A stretch of 10,627 nt of DNA, taken from Actinomycetota bacterium (lineage in GTDB: Bacteria; Actinomycetota; CADDZG01; WHSQ01). This document shows positions 1 to 6,264 of the stretch, piece by piece. Location of the stretch: contig JACDBF010000281.1 of the NCBI GenBank assembly GCA_013695055.1, forward strand, positions 1-10,627. Direction: 5' to 3'. The translations under genes and the position numbers were made by a program. Numbering within the stretch: the first letter of the stretch is position 1; each line of letters begins with the position of its first letter. A model generated the notes under the pieces. The model did no database searches, was not told where the DNA came from, and saw only the letters and a list, made by a program, of their open reading frames with translations.

Positions 1-37
1 CGGACGCCCCCACGTCAGCTCGTAGATAGGAAGTTCC

Positions 38-979
38 GTGCCCAGGGCCCTTGTGACGGGAGGTGCCGGCTTCGTCGGCTCCCACCTGTGTGAACGTCTG
101 CTCGCCGAAGGATGGGATGTCGTGTGCCTCGACTCGTTCTTGACGGGCGGAGCGAACAACCTCGAAAAGGCACTCCAGCACGAGCGCTTCCGTTTCGAGC
201 GTTACGACGTCACCAACTATCTGCACGTCGACGGGGACATCGACTGGATTCTTCACTTCGCGTCGCCGGCGTCGCCGCGCGACTATCTCGACCATCCCAT
301 CCACACTCTCAAGGTCGGGGCCATCGGAACAATGCGCGCTCTCGGACTGGCCAAGGCCAAGTCGGCAGCCTTTTTCCTGGCCTCTACCTCGGAGGTCTAT
401 GGAGACCCGATGGTACATCCGCAGCCGGAGGGCTATTGGGGAAACGTCAACCCGATTGGGCCGCGCGGCGTGTACGACGAAGCCAAGCGCTACGCGGAAG
501 CGATGACCATGGCCTATCACCGGACGCACGGCATCCCGGTCAAGATCATTCGTATCTTCAACACTTTTGGACCGCGCCTCCGCCGTGCCGACGGCCGCGC
601 CGTGCCAACCTTCATCCAACAGGCGCTCGCCGGCGAACGTCTCACCGTCCATGGGGACGGCAGTCAGACGCGCTCTCTCTGCTACGTCGACGACCTCGTC
701 GAAGGCATCTGGCGCTTCTTGGGCGCTGAGGGAACCGGGCCCATGAACCTCGGCAACCCCGAGGAGATCAAGGTGCTCGAGCTCGCGCATCTCATAGCAT
801 CGCTGACCGGAAGCAAGTCCGAGGTCGTGTTCACAGAGCGACCTGTCGACGATCCCGAGGTCCGCTGTCCCGACATCTCTCTGGCGAAAAAGACGGCGGG
901 CTGGGAACCTCGAGTCTCGCTGCGCGACGGATTGTCCAAGACGATCGAATGGGCTGCAGCCAACTGGAAGAAGGATTGA
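38..979 (+). CDS. UDP-glucuronate decarboxylase (UDP-xylose synthase-like), extended SDR family
   Basis: A 313-residue cytoplasmic enzyme predicted to convert UDP-glucuronate to UDP-xylose with bound NAD. Seen: a Rossmann motif G8xxGxxG14, the acidic D32 that would bind the NAD ribose, the segment ASPASPRDYL (75-84), the active-site region STSEVYGDP (116-124), and catalytic Y146/K150 in YDEAK. Next come RIFNTFGPR and HGDGSQTRSLCYV. The run GNVNPIGPRGVYDEAKR and the FNTFGPR segment are characteristic of UDP-glucuronate decarboxylases rather than generic epimerases, and the length fits bacterial members. GTG is the only usable start: an in-frame TAG lies at 23-25, and AGGAAG (28-33) sits four bases before the GTG. 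The gene is followed 24 bases later by a second SDR enzyme on the same strand, probably in one operon. A related decarboxylase such as an ArnA-like domain is less likely, because there is no formyltransferase domain. Family assignment is firm; exact product is inferred. Confidence 0.88.
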   Translation: MPRALVTGGAGFVGSHLCERLLAEGWDVVCLDSFLTGGANNLEKALQHERFRFERYDVTNYLHVDGDIDWILHFASPASPRDYLDHPIHTLKVGAIGTMRALGLAKAKSAAFFLASTSEVYGDPMVHPQPEGYWGNVNPIGPRGVYDEAKRYAEAMTMAYHRTHGIPVKIIRIFNTFGPRLRRADGRAVPTFIQQALAGERLTVHGDGSQTRSLCYVDDLVEGIWRFLGAEGTGPMNLGNPEEIKVLELAHLIASLTGSKSEVVFTERPVDDPEVRCPDISLAKKTAGWEPRVSLRDGLSKTIEWAAANWKKD

Positions 980-983
980 GCAC

Positions 984-1007
984 ATGATCGCGAGGCCGTT
1001 CGCATGA
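984..1007 (+). other. Possible seven-codon leader ORF between the two SDR genes
   Basis: An ATG at 984 opens a seven-residue frame whose TGA overlaps the start codon of the next gene as ATGA (1004-1007). It is preceded by a strong SD, AAGAAGGA (968-975), with an eight-base spacer. The next gene also has its own weaker GAGG (992-995) eight bases before its ATG. The arrangement would allow translational coupling between the decarboxylase and the epimerase. It could equally be chance, since such short frames are common. Confidence 0.15.
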
Positions 1008-1960
1008 GATGTCTCGTCACGGGAGCGGCGGGCTTCATCGGATCTCACCTGTGCGCGCGCCTGGTGGCCGACGATCACGAAGTGGTGGGACTCGACGACC
1101 TGTCGGAAGGATCTTTAGACAACCTGGCGGCGACACCCGACGTACATCTCATCGAAGGCGACCTGCGCCATGAAGACACGGTACTCATGGCGGCCGAAGG
1201 GTGCGGCATGATCTTCCACCAGGCGGCCGCGCGTTCGGTTCCTCGCTCAATGCTCATGCCCGGCTTCACGACGGACGTGAACGTGCGTGGCACGCTCAAT
1301 GTCTTACTCGCCGCGAACGAGCAATCGGCCCGCGTCGTGTCGGCCTCGTCCTCGTCGGTCTACGGCGACCAAGACTCCTTTCCGCTGCGCGAGGACATGG
1401 CGCCGAAACCTCGTTCTCCGTACGCGGCCAGCAAGCTGGCGGCCGAGATCCTGTGTGAAAGCTGGCTGCGCACTTACGGCGTGCCCTCGATCTCGCTGCG
1501 CTATTTCAACGTCTACGGTCCCGGGCAAGACCCGACCAGTGAGTACGCAACGCTGATTCCCAAGTTCGTGTTGGCATGCCTCAAGGGCGATCGGCCGGTC
1601 ATACACGGAGACGGCGAGCAAGCGCGCGACTTCACCTACATAGACGACGTGGTGGAAGCGAACGTCGTGGCTGCGCGCGCTCCGGACGAGGCGTGGGGAA
1701 AGGCCTTTAACATCGGCGGAGGACAGACGCCCACGTCGGTGAACCACATACTCGCGATCATCGCCGAGCTCACCGGCGCCGAGCCCGACCCGACCCACAC
1801 GGATCCCCGGCCCGGCGACGTGCTGCTGACCGACGCCGACATCGCGCTCGCCGGCTCGCTGCTCGGCTACAAGCCCCAGACCCCTGTGAGAGAGGGCCTG
1901 CAGAAAGCCGTCGAGTGGTTCTCGGCCCAATTCGCTCCTGGTCGCCGAGCCAAAGGCTAG
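1004..1960 (+). CDS. NAD-dependent UDP-sugar 4-epimerase-like protein (GalE/WbpP-type extended SDR)
   Basis: A 318-residue cytoplasmic extended SDR enzyme likely to invert C4 of a UDP-sugar using tightly bound NAD. Seen: G7xxGxxG13, acidic D31/D32 after beta-2, the segment AARSVPRS (74-81), the serine-rich active-site strand ending SSSSVYGD (114-121), and catalytic Y139/K143 in YAASK. Then LRYFNVYGPGQDP, HGDGEQARDFTYIDD and FNIGGG follow. The SVPRS and YFNVYGPGQDP segments resemble the UDP-GlcNAc/UDP-glucose 4-epimerase group. Because it follows a UDP-xylose-forming enzyme, a UDP-xylose 4-epimerase making UDP-arabinose is a real alternative; the sequence does not settle the substrate. The ATG is supported by GAGG (992-995) with an eight-base spacer. 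Same operon as the decarboxylase, 24 bases downstream of its stop. UDP-glucuronate 4-epimerase is another possible identity. Confidence 0.85.
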   Translation: MRCLVTGAAGFIGSHLCARLVADDHEVVGLDDLSEGSLDNLAATPDVHLIEGDLRHEDTVLMAAEGCGMIFHQAAARSVPRSMLMPGFTTDVNVRGTLNVLLAANEQSARVVSASSSSVYGDQDSFPLREDMAPKPRSPYAASKLAAEILCESWLRTYGVPSISLRYFNVYGPGQDPTSEYATLIPKFVLACLKGDRPVIHGDGEQARDFTYIDDVVEANVVAARAPDEAWGKAFNIGGGQTPTSVNHILAIIAELTGAEPDPTHTDPRPGDVLLTDADIALAGSLLGYKPQTPVREGLQKAVEWFSAQFAPGRRAKG

Positions 1961-2014
1961 AGCTTGCTTCTACGTCCTACAGGACTCAGCGGATCTCGTG
2001 TCGCTTGTTCCTTT

Positions 2015-2037
2015 GGTTTCGTAAACCTCGGCTTTTT
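2015..2037 (+). terminator. Weak candidate terminator after the SDR operon
   Basis: A small perfect hairpin, GGTTT-CGT-AAACC (2015-2027), is followed after five bases by TTTTT (2033-2037). It lies 54 bases past the epimerase stop, where the plus-strand unit should end against a convergent gene. The stem is only five pairs and AT-rich, and the T run is not directly attached, so this is a weak intrinsic terminator at best. Rho-dependent ending is equally possible. Confidence 0.25.
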
Positions 2038-2095
2038 GCGACGTCGTTAGTGACGCGCCGCATCTGAGCTGCGAGTCCTCCAGAAACGTCAACAC

Positions 2096-3214
2096 CTAGT
2101 CGCAGACGAACGGCGCCTCACATCTCCCAATCCCATCTCCTTGGAAGTTGTTATTGGACGCGATCCCCGTGGAGGGCCCCAGCCCCCGATCGAAGACGTT
2201 CAACCCGAAGGCCGGCTCGAGGTCAACTGCACCATCACCAAAGGCATTGTCTGTCACCGTAGCGTTCTGAGCCGACACAATTCCGATCTGGGCTTTGCCG
2301 GGAAGCGCACACCAGTTGTTGCCCTGGAGGGTGTTGCCGGTGATGATCGCCCGGGCGGGCGTCGAGGGATCTTCGTAGGTATTCTCGTAGTGGATTCCAA
2401 AGGAGCAGTTGTCGAGAACGCGATTGTTCTCGACTGTGAAGCCACCGTTGAGGCTGTCGCAGTCGACATCGCACCAGATGCCCTGGTTGTTGTCGTGCAC
2501 GTAGGAGTCTCTGATGGTGAAGGCTCCGCCCTCGCCGCCCTTGATGGCCGCGGAAATCCCGTTGTTTTCCGGTCCGTTCCACTGGAGTCCGTTGTGGTCT
2601 ATCTCGACGCTGTCGAGGACGAGTGAATGGCCTGGACTCGAGATTCCAGACGTCTCGGCATGGTGTATGCGCGCGTTGAGAATTGTCCAGCTATCACCCG
2701 GCTCGAGACCGCGCCCGCATAACGCATGCGTCTCTTCGCAGGCGAACTTACCGCCCGCGTCCCTGCCGCCCGAGATATCTACCCCGATGATGATGACATC
2801 GTCGGCGTACCGACCGTCGATGACTCTCTGGGCGACATCGCTCGACAAAAAGCTCTTGGTTGCGCCGACGCCGTGGACAACGTCTGAGCTTTCGATGGGA
2901 AAACCCTTGGGGCCCGCCACGTAATTGCCGGGTCCTACGCAGAAGGTTGTGCGGCCCCTGTGAGCCCTCATCGCCTCGACCAGAGCGCCGCCTCCATCCT
3001 CGACCTCGACCCCTTCGCAATCGCCGACGGGCTCCGGTCTGAGAACGAACGCTTCGTCTCCATCAAGGCTTGCAATCAGTCTGAGGCCGGCTGCCGGTAT
3101 CGCGAGAACGACGATCGCAACGAGCACTCGAACCCCATATCTCTTGTCATCCCTCGTACGTTCGAAGGAACGCCTCCTATTGCTCGAGCCCCAGGCCTTT
3201 GATGTTGGTTCCAA
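2096..3214 (-). CDS. Membrane-anchored right-handed parallel beta-helix protein
   Basis: A 372-residue protein with a basic N-terminal region, one hydrophobic segment (about residues 28-48) and a long extracytoplasmic domain. From about residue 130 onward short repeating turns rich in N, G, D and V (for example TILNARIHH, LVLDSVEIDHN, FTIRDSYVHDNN, FTVENNRVLDN, AIITGNTL, ATVTDNAF) mark a pectate-lyase-like right-handed beta-helix. Ten cysteines follow the membrane segment, an even number that suggests disulfides outside the cytoplasm. Such folds include polysaccharide lyases, hydrolases, epimerases and non-enzymatic binding proteins; no catalytic signature lets me choose. The start is uncertain. 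TTG at 3214 keeps the basic residues before the membrane segment, but its AGGAG lies 14 bases away. GTG at 3127 is the alternative and would remove those residues. It follows a sulfotransferase gene by 62 bases on the same strand, so a shared transcript and a role on the sulfated polymer are inferred. Confidence 0.75.
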   Translation of the reverse strand: MEPTSKAWGSSNRRRSFERTRDDKRYGVRVLVAIVVLAIPAAGLRLIASLDGDEAFVLRPEPVGDCEGVEVEDGGGALVEAMRAHRGRTTFCVGPGNYVAGPKGFPIESSDVVHGVGATKSFLSSDVAQRVIDGRYADDVIIIGVDISGGRDAGGKFACEETHALCGRGLEPGDSWTILNARIHHAETSGISSPGHSLVLDSVEIDHNGLQWNGPENNGISAAIKGGEGGAFTIRDSYVHDNNQGIWCDVDCDSLNGGFTVENNRVLDNCSFGIHYENTYEDPSTPARAIITGNTLQGNNWCALPGKAQIGIVSAQNATVTDNAFGDGAVDLEPAFGLNVFDRGLGPSTGIASNNNFQGDGIGRCEAPFVCD

Positions 3215-3254
3215 GCTAGATTCGTGGTCTCCTGCCGGGCAGCCAACTTACCTC

Positions 3255-3285
3255 CCTCTTATCATCAAGAGGTCCTCTACGAGGA
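3255..3285 (-). other. Two small adjacent hairpins between sulfotransferase and beta-helix genes
   Basis: CCTCTT (3255-3260) and AAGAGG (3267-3272) form a perfect six-pair inverted repeat around a six-base loop. Immediately beside it TCCTC (3273-3277) and GAGGA (3281-3285) form a five-pair stem that includes the sulfotransferase stop codon. No T run follows on the minus strand, so a canonical terminator is not supported. An intercistronic RNA structure that stabilises or attenuates the transcript is possible. Confidence 0.3.
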
Positions 3286-4095
3286 TAGGTAGCCCAGTCT
3301 CTCGAGAGTCGGCTGAAATCGCGTCTCGATGGCTTTGATCTGTTGCGGGTTCAGCTCGTTGCGCCATCCCTCCGAACGGCCCTGGTTGACGAAACGTATG
3401 TCCGGCCTCGCTCTGGATCTCCATCCACGCTCGCGCGCGTCGTCCTCCTTCGTCCGCATCCGCTCCACCGAGTTGTTGTCCACCACCGAACGGAGCTCTT
3501 CAATCGTCATCTCCACGCCTAGGAAAGACAGGGCAAGGCGAAGAGTGCCCACCGTGTCCCGTCTCAGATCTTCGAACTTTATGAGGTGCAGATGGTCGAG
3601 CCGCGCGGGCTCGCTGGCCAACCAGTACTGGACGTGTTGATCCCAGGGCCCCCACGGGTTGGATCTTCCCCGCGTGAAGTCGGCGATGAAACGATCAAGG
3701 GATCCCGGTTCTAGCCCGAGCCTTCTCTGCCACTGATATTCGGACAATGCCACACTCCTGGCGTCTCTCACCGCGTAGATTATGCGTCGATCTCCGTCCG
3801 AGAATGTTTCATGACTCTGAATCAGACGGCCCCGTTGCCCCAACACCACAGCAGCGTGGTGGTGCTTGGTGAGGGATGGGACCGCCTCCTTGATGCTGCC
3901 GAAGCCCGGGCTCTTATTCGTCAAAGCTTCGAATAGCAGGAACCGAAGCCATGTCGTGCCCGACCGCGGGTAGGACACCAGGAAGGCGTCCTCTTGATTA
4001 AGGTCGGCGCTCCGGTAACGCCACCAGACCGCTAGGCGCCGGACCGTCTGCTCCCTAAAGCGGAGTCGCCGAAGAGTGGGCTTCAGGTTGGGCAC
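3277..4095 (-). CDS. PAPS-dependent sulfotransferase (Sulfotransfer_1-like)
   Basis: A 272-residue cytoplasmic enzyme expected to transfer sulfate from PAPS to a hydroxyl of a glycan or other small acceptor. Numbered from GTG at 4095: the 5'-phosphosulfate loop is VSYPRSGTTW (40-49). A candidate catalytic histidine is H95 in IQSHE, matching the KTH position of classical sulfotransferases. The 3'-phosphate motif is YAVRDARSVALS (107-118, R110 and S118). A C-terminal GRSEGWRNEL corresponds to the family RxGxxxxWRN element. The open frame extends upstream to a TTG at 4191, giving 304 residues. However, AGGAGGA (complement of 4101-4107) lies five bases before the GTG at 4095, an excellent site, and the first 32 residues of the longer form match no recognisable domain. 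The beta-helix gene follows 62 bases downstream. The gene is divergent from another sulfotransferase of a different subfamily. Acceptor unknown. Confidence 0.87.
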   Translation of the reverse strand: MPNLKPTLRRLRFREQTVRRLAVWWRYRSADLNQEDAFLVSYPRSGTTWLRFLLFEALTNKSPGFGSIKEAVPSLTKHHHAAVVLGQRGRLIQSHETFSDGDRRIIYAVRDARSVALSEYQWQRRLGLEPGSLDRFIADFTRGRSNPWGPWDQHVQYWLASEPARLDHLHLIKFEDLRRDTVGTLRLALSFLGVEMTIEELRSVVDNNSVERMRTKEDDARERGWRSRARPDIRFVNQGRSEGWRNELNPQQIKAIETRFQPTLERLGYLSS

Positions 4096-4100
4096 GCAGC

Positions 4101-4107
4101 TCCTCCT
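4101..4107 (-). promoter_or_regulatory. Strong SD that sets the start of the minus-strand sulfotransferase
   Basis: Read on the minus strand this is AGGAGGA, five bases before a GTG at 4095-4093. It is the best ribosome-binding match near the gene and argues against the TTG at 4191, which has none. A second weaker candidate is a TTG at 4170 preceded by GAGGGGA. Confidence 0.6.
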
Positions 4108-4229
4108 AGCCCAAGCCAATGTTGTCTTTGCGACATAATGGGGTCTGATTTTATGCGCTTCGCGATCCAACCAAGTCCCCTCATCAACCAATATGATTGG
4201 CGGTTACTCTCACGGTTCCCCTCACCATT

Positions 4230-4233
4230 GGAG
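4230..4233 (+). promoter_or_regulatory. SD (GGAG) that sets the start of the plus-strand sulfotransferase
   Basis: GGAG lies four bases before the ATG at 4238. The in-frame upstream ATG at 4193 has no SD and would add 15 residues lying before the conserved first beta-strand. The paralog at 9527-10498 also begins just seven residues before the same strand. Confidence 0.55.
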
Positions 4234-4237
4234 AAGC

Positions 4238-5191
4238 ATGTCAGGCGGTCCTCAGAAGGTATTGCTCATAGTTGGGCGAGGTAGAAGCGGCAGCACCATC
4301 CTCGACAACATGCTGGGGGAGCTTGATGGGTTCTTTTCCGTCGGAGAGCTGCACAACCTCTGGAAGCGAGGATTGGTCCGGGGCCACACCTGCGGCTGCG
4401 GTAGACCTCTGGCCGAATGCCCCATCTGGACGTCGGTGCTCGAGACTGCCGAACGCGATCTGGGTGGCTCTCTTCCGACCCCCAACCAGGTGCAGGGATG
4501 GCAAGACCAGTTCGTCAGGCCCTCCGATACGCGTCGTCTGTTGAGAAAGAAACGCGGTGACCCCGTCGCCGGGCTCTCGAGGTATCTGTCTGTTCTGGAC
4601 AGCGTCTACGGCGCCCTCTTCGAGGTGACCGGGGCGCGCGTGATCGTCGATTCGTCCAAGAGGCCGTCTCATGCCGCGCTCTTTCATCTCCTCTCGGGCG
4701 TGACGCCCTTTTTCGTACAGCTGGTTAGGGACCCGCGCGCTGTTTCCTACTCACGAACGCGCGTGAAACCCGACGAAGTGGATCAGAGGGAAATGAGAAG
4801 AGACGGAACGCTGCGAAGTGCGTTCAAATGGTGGCAGCGCAACGCCGAAGCCGAGTCCGTGCGCCGCAAGCATCCCGCCGGCCGCTCGCTCACGGTTCGT
4901 TATGAGGACCTTGTTTCAGATCCGGCGGGCACCATCGAGTCCATCGCACGCCTCGTTGATGAGACGCCGGCCGATCTTCCCTTCGAAGGACCCAAGACCG
5001 TCCGCCTGGGCGAGAATCACACAGCCGCCGGGAATCCCAGCCGTTTCAAGAAGGGTTTGATCACTCTTCGGGAGGACGACGAATGGGTTCACCGGCAGAA
5101 TGCGAGAGACCAATGGATCACGACGATCATCTCGCTTGGATTGCTGAAGCGTTATGGCTACCCGGTAATCGTGCCTGCCAGGCTTGAGTGA
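4238..5191 (+). CDS. Sulfotransferase family protein (Sulfotransfer_3-like), paralog A
   Basis: A 317-residue protein with the PAPS-type phosphosulfate loop GRGRSGSTILDN (13-24) directly after the first beta-strand (KVLLIV). It has a conserved GELDGFFSVGELHNLW block (27-42) and a cysteine motif TCGCGRPLAECPIW with C52, C54, C61 and W64. VIVDSSKRP (135-143) comes next, then the 3'-phosphate motif VRDPRAVSYS (163-172), and VRYEDLVSDP further on. These features place it in the bacterial sulfotransferase family that modifies carbohydrates or other small acceptors in the cytoplasm. The cysteine cluster recurs in the paralog at 9527-10498 and could bind a metal or form a structural knot; that is inference. 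It is divergent from a Sulfotransfer_1-like gene and sits 149 bases upstream of a third sulfotransferase on the same strand. A longer start at 4193 is possible but lacks an SD. Acceptor unknown. Confidence 0.87.
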   Translation: MSGGPQKVLLIVGRGRSGSTILDNMLGELDGFFSVGELHNLWKRGLVRGHTCGCGRPLAECPIWTSVLETAERDLGGSLPTPNQVQGWQDQFVRPSDTRRLLRKKRGDPVAGLSRYLSVLDSVYGALFEVTGARVIVDSSKRPSHAALFHLLSGVTPFFVQLVRDPRAVSYSRTRVKPDEVDQREMRRDGTLRSAFKWWQRNAEAESVRRKHPAGRSLTVRYEDLVSDPAGTIESIARLVDETPADLPFEGPKTVRLGENHTAAGNPSRFKKGLITLREDDEWVHRQNARDQWITTIISLGLLKRYGYPVIVPARLE

Positions 5192-5257
5192 GCGCAAATG
5201 ACAGACTCCCCGTTCATCGGCTCAACTACGCAGAAGCTCGGATGCGTATGCACGCCG

Positions 5258-5271
5258 GATCTTTGATCTTT
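5258..5271 (+). repeat. Tandem direct repeat GATCTTT x2
   Basis: Two exact head-to-tail copies of GATCTTT lie in the gap between two sulfotransferase genes, just upstream of a TATTAT box. They could be a binding-site pair or chance; only the repetition itself is certain. Confidence 0.3.
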
Positions 5272-5293
5272 CGCCGCTCCGCACAAGTATTAT
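5263..5293 (+). promoter_or_regulatory. Candidate sigma-70-like promoter for the third sulfotransferase
   Basis: TTGATC (5263-5268) and TATTAT (5288-5293) are separated by 19 bases. The -10 matches five of six consensus bases; the spacer is long. Transcription from here would start near 5300, inside the inverted repeat at 5293-5333, and run into the gene at 5341. Position in a 149-base gap after a same-strand gene makes an internal promoter reasonable but unproven. Confidence 0.25.
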
Positions 5294-5333
5294 TGGGCTT
5301 CGACTAACCACGAGAGTGGGTCGATTAGCCCAA
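5293..5333 (+). promoter_or_regulatory. Long interrupted inverted repeat just before the third sulfotransferase
   Basis: TTGGGCT (5293-5299) pairs with AGCCCAA (5327-5333), TCGAC (5300-5304) with GTCGA (5320-5324), and CCA (5308-5310) with TGG (5317-5319). This gives up to 15 base pairs with a two-base bulge (5325-5326), a three-base bulge (5305-5307) and the loop CGAGAG. The structure ends eight bases from the ATG at 5341 and abuts the purine-rich GAGTGGA. There is no T run on either strand, so it is not a canonical terminator. It could be an operator overlapping the -10/start region of the candidate promoter, or an RNA hairpin controlling translation. Confidence 0.5.
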
Positions 5334-5340
5334 GAGTGGA

Positions 5341-6234
5341 ATGGTAGAGATGGCCGGGATCGCTCGGACAGTCACTGAAAGCGCACATCTCCGAAGAGTT
5401 GCGGTTCCGGCTTATCGGGCGTACGCGCGTGCCATGGTGTTCTATCCGGGCCCGCGGGTGCTCGCAGTGAGCATGCCGAAGGCCGGTACCCATCTTCTAT
5501 CGAGCCTTCTCACCAACTTTCCCCGGCTGATGTTCTCGGGCCGCCACTACGCGCTTCGGCAATTCAGGACCGAGGAATCACTGAAAGCCGGCGCAGAACG
5601 CGCTTTCGACTGGCCGCGGCTCGAGCGAGCTCTGCGAGCGGTGAACCGCGGTCAGTTCATGACTGCTCACTTCACACCTCGAGCAGAAGTGTTCGAGATC
5701 CTTGAGCGCCTCGGCTACAGGACGGTGAACATCATCCGGGACCCCCGCGACACCGTCGTGTCGAGCACTCATTACCTCGCCCATCTCAAGAGGCACTTCC
5801 TGCACGAGCGAATGATCGATGAGTTCCCCGAGGCGGAAGGCCGTCTCATGAGCGTTATCCAGGGGCTGCCGGCGGACGGAGAGCGAGGACTGCCTTCGGT
5901 GGGGTCCCGGCTGAGGAGATACATGCAATGGATCGGCCGGCCCGGCGTCCATGTCTGCCGCTTCGAGGACCTCGTCGGCGATCGGGGCGGGGGGTCGGTG
6001 GAGCGGCAGCTTCACGCCATCGAGGCGATCGGGGCACACATCAAAAGGCCGCTTGATCCTGGTCAAGCCGAGGCCATCGCAGGCCGAACATGGTCACAAA
6101 AGAGTTCGACTTTTCGCAAAGGAGTAATCGGTGACTGGCGTAATCACTTCAATGACGAGCACAAACGAGCGTTCAAGGAGCAGGCGGGCGCAGAGCTCGT
6201 CGCCCTCGGCTATGAAGATGACCTGGACTGGTAA
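5341..6234 (+). CDS. Sulfotransferase domain protein, distinct subfamily
   Basis: A 297-residue cytoplasmic protein with the phosphosulfate-binding loop SMPKAGTHLL (44-53) after the strand RVLAV. It carries a candidate catalytic histidine H110 in TAHFTPR, and the 3'-phosphate motif NIIRDPRDTVVSS (130-142, R133 and S141). CRFEDLVGD follows, and the end has FRKGVIGDWRNHF (from residue 258), matching the family RKGxxGxWRNxF element. It therefore keeps all the PAPS-contact motifs. Its loop (PKAGTH) differs from PRSGTTW of the 3277-4095 gene and GRSGST of the two paralogs, so it is a third subtype. ATG at 5341 gives the longest form. ATG at 5350 has GTGGA (5336-5340) nine bases before it and is an equally good start, removing only three residues. 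It lies 30 bases upstream of the flippase gene on the same strand, so co-transcription is likely. Acceptor unknown. Confidence 0.85.
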   Translation: MVEMAGIARTVTESAHLRRVAVPAYRAYARAMVFYPGPRVLAVSMPKAGTHLLSSLLTNFPRLMFSGRHYALRQFRTEESLKAGAERAFDWPRLERALRAVNRGQFMTAHFTPRAEVFEILERLGYRTVNIIRDPRDTVVSSTHYLAHLKRHFLHERMIDEFPEAEGRLMSVIQGLPADGERGLPSVGSRLRRYMQWIGRPGVHVCRFEDLVGDRGGGSVERQLHAIEAIGAHIKRPLDPGQAEAIAGRTWSQKSSTFRKGVIGDWRNHFNDEHKRAFKEQAGAELVALGYEDDLDW

Positions 6235-6264
6235 AGGGCTCGACGCTGTGATCGAGAGAGACGC

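Larger units (their letters stand above)
4096..4237. promoter_or_regulatory. Divergent intergenic region between two sulfotransferase genes
   Basis: With the SD-supported starts at 4095 (minus) and 4238 (plus), 142 bases separate two divergently transcribed genes and must hold promoters for both directions unless other start sites are used. The segment is less GC-rich than the genes. On the minus strand there is TAAAAT (complement of 4149-4154), with TTGGTT lying 15 bases upstream (complement of 4170-4175); the spacer is short, so this is only a weak sigma-70-like pair. I see no convincing operator. Confidence 0.4.

Noticed and set aside
1..37. Possible 3' ends of an upstream gene (stops at 23-25 and 27-29)
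   Set aside because: Two plus-strand frames stop here after only seven or eight codons, which is too little sequence to say whether either is a real C-terminus.
1304..1930. 208-residue minus-strand open frame opposite the epimerase gene
   Set aside because: The plus strand carries all conserved SDR motifs; the antisense frame is a by-product of GC-rich codon use.
2141..2626. 161-residue plus-strand open frame inside the beta-helix gene
   Set aside because: It is antisense to a frame with a coherent beta-helix repeat pattern and N-terminal membrane segment, shows no recognisable motif, and has no convincing SD.
5989..5994. G6 run in the third sulfotransferase as a slippage site
   Set aside because: Six G is too short to suggest phase variation in GC-rich DNA; a similar G6 run also occurs at 7951-7956 outside any gene.
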